From positions 496,001 to 560,000 of the forward strand of contig NZ_RKLR01000002.1 in assembly GCF_019599465.1 (NCBI RefSeq): a DNA stretch of 64,000 nt, read 5' to 3'. Made by a program: the position numbers and the translations under genes. Below are positions 63,628 to 64,000 of this stretch, in pieces (the stretch's first letter is position 1; every line of letters begins with the position of its first letter). The DNA is from Haloarcula rubra. Lineage in GTDB: Archaea; Halobacteriota; Halobacteria; Halobacteriales; Haloarculaceae. Under the pieces are notes generated by a model. That model made no database searches, had not been told where the DNA came from, and was given only the letters and a program-made list of their open reading frames with translations.

Positions 63628-64000
63628 TCAGTAGTACTGGCCGAGTTGGAAGTAGGTCTCGATGTCTGCCGCTTTGACTGTTCGGCGGTCGGCGTGACGG
63701 GCCAGCGTCGCCGCGGCGGCGGCCACGTCGTCGGCGAACGCTTCGAGGATGTTCGCGAGGGCGACGCGAGCGTCCATCGCCACGCGGTAGTCGTCGTCGA
63801 TGTCGAGGCGCGCGATGCGGTCGACCGGCGCCACCGGGAGTTCCAGACTGTCCTTGTCCGGGACGTGTCCGACGCCGAAGTCCGACGGCATCAGCGTCTT
63901 TCGGCCGTCCGCGGTCGCTTCCTCGGCGGCGGTGACCGCGAGCGACGCTCCCCGTCGTTGAATCCGACGAGCCAGTTCCTCTGCCGCGTCGGCACTGACC
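63628..64000 (-). CDS. Archaeal histone (double histone fold), partial
   Basis: Haloarchaeal histones contain two fused histone folds in about 140-150 residues. The visible 124 residues run from inside fold one (VSADAAEELARRIQRRGASL onward, ending at the window edge) through TLMPSDFGVG to fold two (LPVAPVDRIARLDIDDDYRV, then ADRRTVKAADIETYF). The reading frame continues past base 64000, so the N-terminus is missing. Internal ATG at 63891 is not the start. It is upstream of, and directly abuts, the deacetylase-family gene. Confidence 0.9.
   Translation of the reverse strand, partial: VSADAAEELARRIQRRGASLAVTAAEEATADGRKTLMPSDFGVGHVPDKDSLELPVAPVDRIARLDIDDDYRVAMDARVALANILEAFADDVAAAAATLARHADRRTVKAADIETYFQLGQYY

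Noticed and set aside
1-64000. CRISPR array, rRNA operon, prophage or toxin-antitoxin pair
   Set aside because: No regularly spaced repeats, rRNA-like stretches, phage structural genes or toxin families were seen.

Overview
The window is chromosomal DNA from a halophilic archaeon (class Halobacteria). The signs are very GC-rich codons, acidic proteins, many leaderless genes with a TATA box about 27 nt before the start codon, an archaellum operon, a double-fold histone, type II GAPDH, preQ0/archaeosine synthesis genes, Tat lipoproteins with an RR motif and lipobox, and tRNA genes with no encoded CCA next to an archaeal CCA-adding enzyme. I do not name a genus. No rRNA operon, CRISPR array, transposase or integrase is visible, and most of the window looks like ordinary core genome.

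Layout. 1-6.4 kb: the distal archaellum operon (flaCE-F-G-H-I-J), ending in a T-run and hairpin-rich spacer. 6.7-9.3 kb: aconitase and, divergently, a dUTPase. 9.5-11 kb: a bacterio-opsin-activator-like regulator, a HalOD1 protein and methylglyoxal synthase. 11-12.9 kb: queD-queE-queC on the minus strand. 13-15.3 kb: an unknown protein, a structured spacer, and a winged-helix/DICT sensory pair. 15.4-19.6 kb: M28 peptidase, alcohol dehydrogenase, Gfo/Idh/MocA oxidoreductase and CPBP protease. 19.7-24.6 kb: DUF4242 protein, tRNA-Arg with a duplicated 3' end, membrane-anchored 2Fe-2S ferredoxin, 6-phosphogluconate dehydrogenase, retinal-forming Brp and an M29 aminopeptidase. 24.9-27.7 kb: RimI, three small haloarchaeal proteins, a Nudix hydrolase and a rhodanese.

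28-31.7 kb holds a two-gene GH13 operon (amylase-like then trehalose-synthase-like) with a palindrome over its promoter. 32-39 kb is the phosphate uptake locus pstS-C-A-B plus an AbrB-PhoU regulator; the PstA protein has a very large extra N-terminal membrane region. 39-44 kb carries a metallo-beta-lactamase-fold protein, a Nudix-eIF2B fusion, a zincin-like protein with an altered active-site motif paired with a Tat-exported protein, and a class V aminotransferase. 44-46.8 kb is a metal ABC transporter (znuA-C-B) with a palindrome in its upstream region. 46.8-48.6 kb is a HerA-like ATPase with two CrcB fluoride channel subunits. 48.7-52.3 kb: an anchored surface-type protein, two tandem PCMT-type methyltransferases, a zinc-finger protein and a second M29-type protein.

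52.4-58.1 kb: GAPDH, a YfcE-type phosphoesterase, a small membrane protein, an RNA ligase with its PIN-domain partner (divergent), and a UvrD-family helicase. 58.1-60.7 kb is a small regulatory zone: a winged-helix protein and membrane protein facing a PadR protein across a shared inverted repeat, tandem hairpins, a zinc-ribbon protein and a frameshifted membrane protein. 60.9-64 kb: two tRNAs, the CCA-adding enzyme, and a histone gene directly followed by a histone-deacetylase-family gene, the histone running off the window end.

Nothing here is a clear new defence or mobile system. The best leads are regulatory or structural: the altered metzincin with its secreted partner, the tandem hairpins after padR, the paired operators, the tRNA-Arg scar, the giant PstA and the Nudix-eIF2B fusion.
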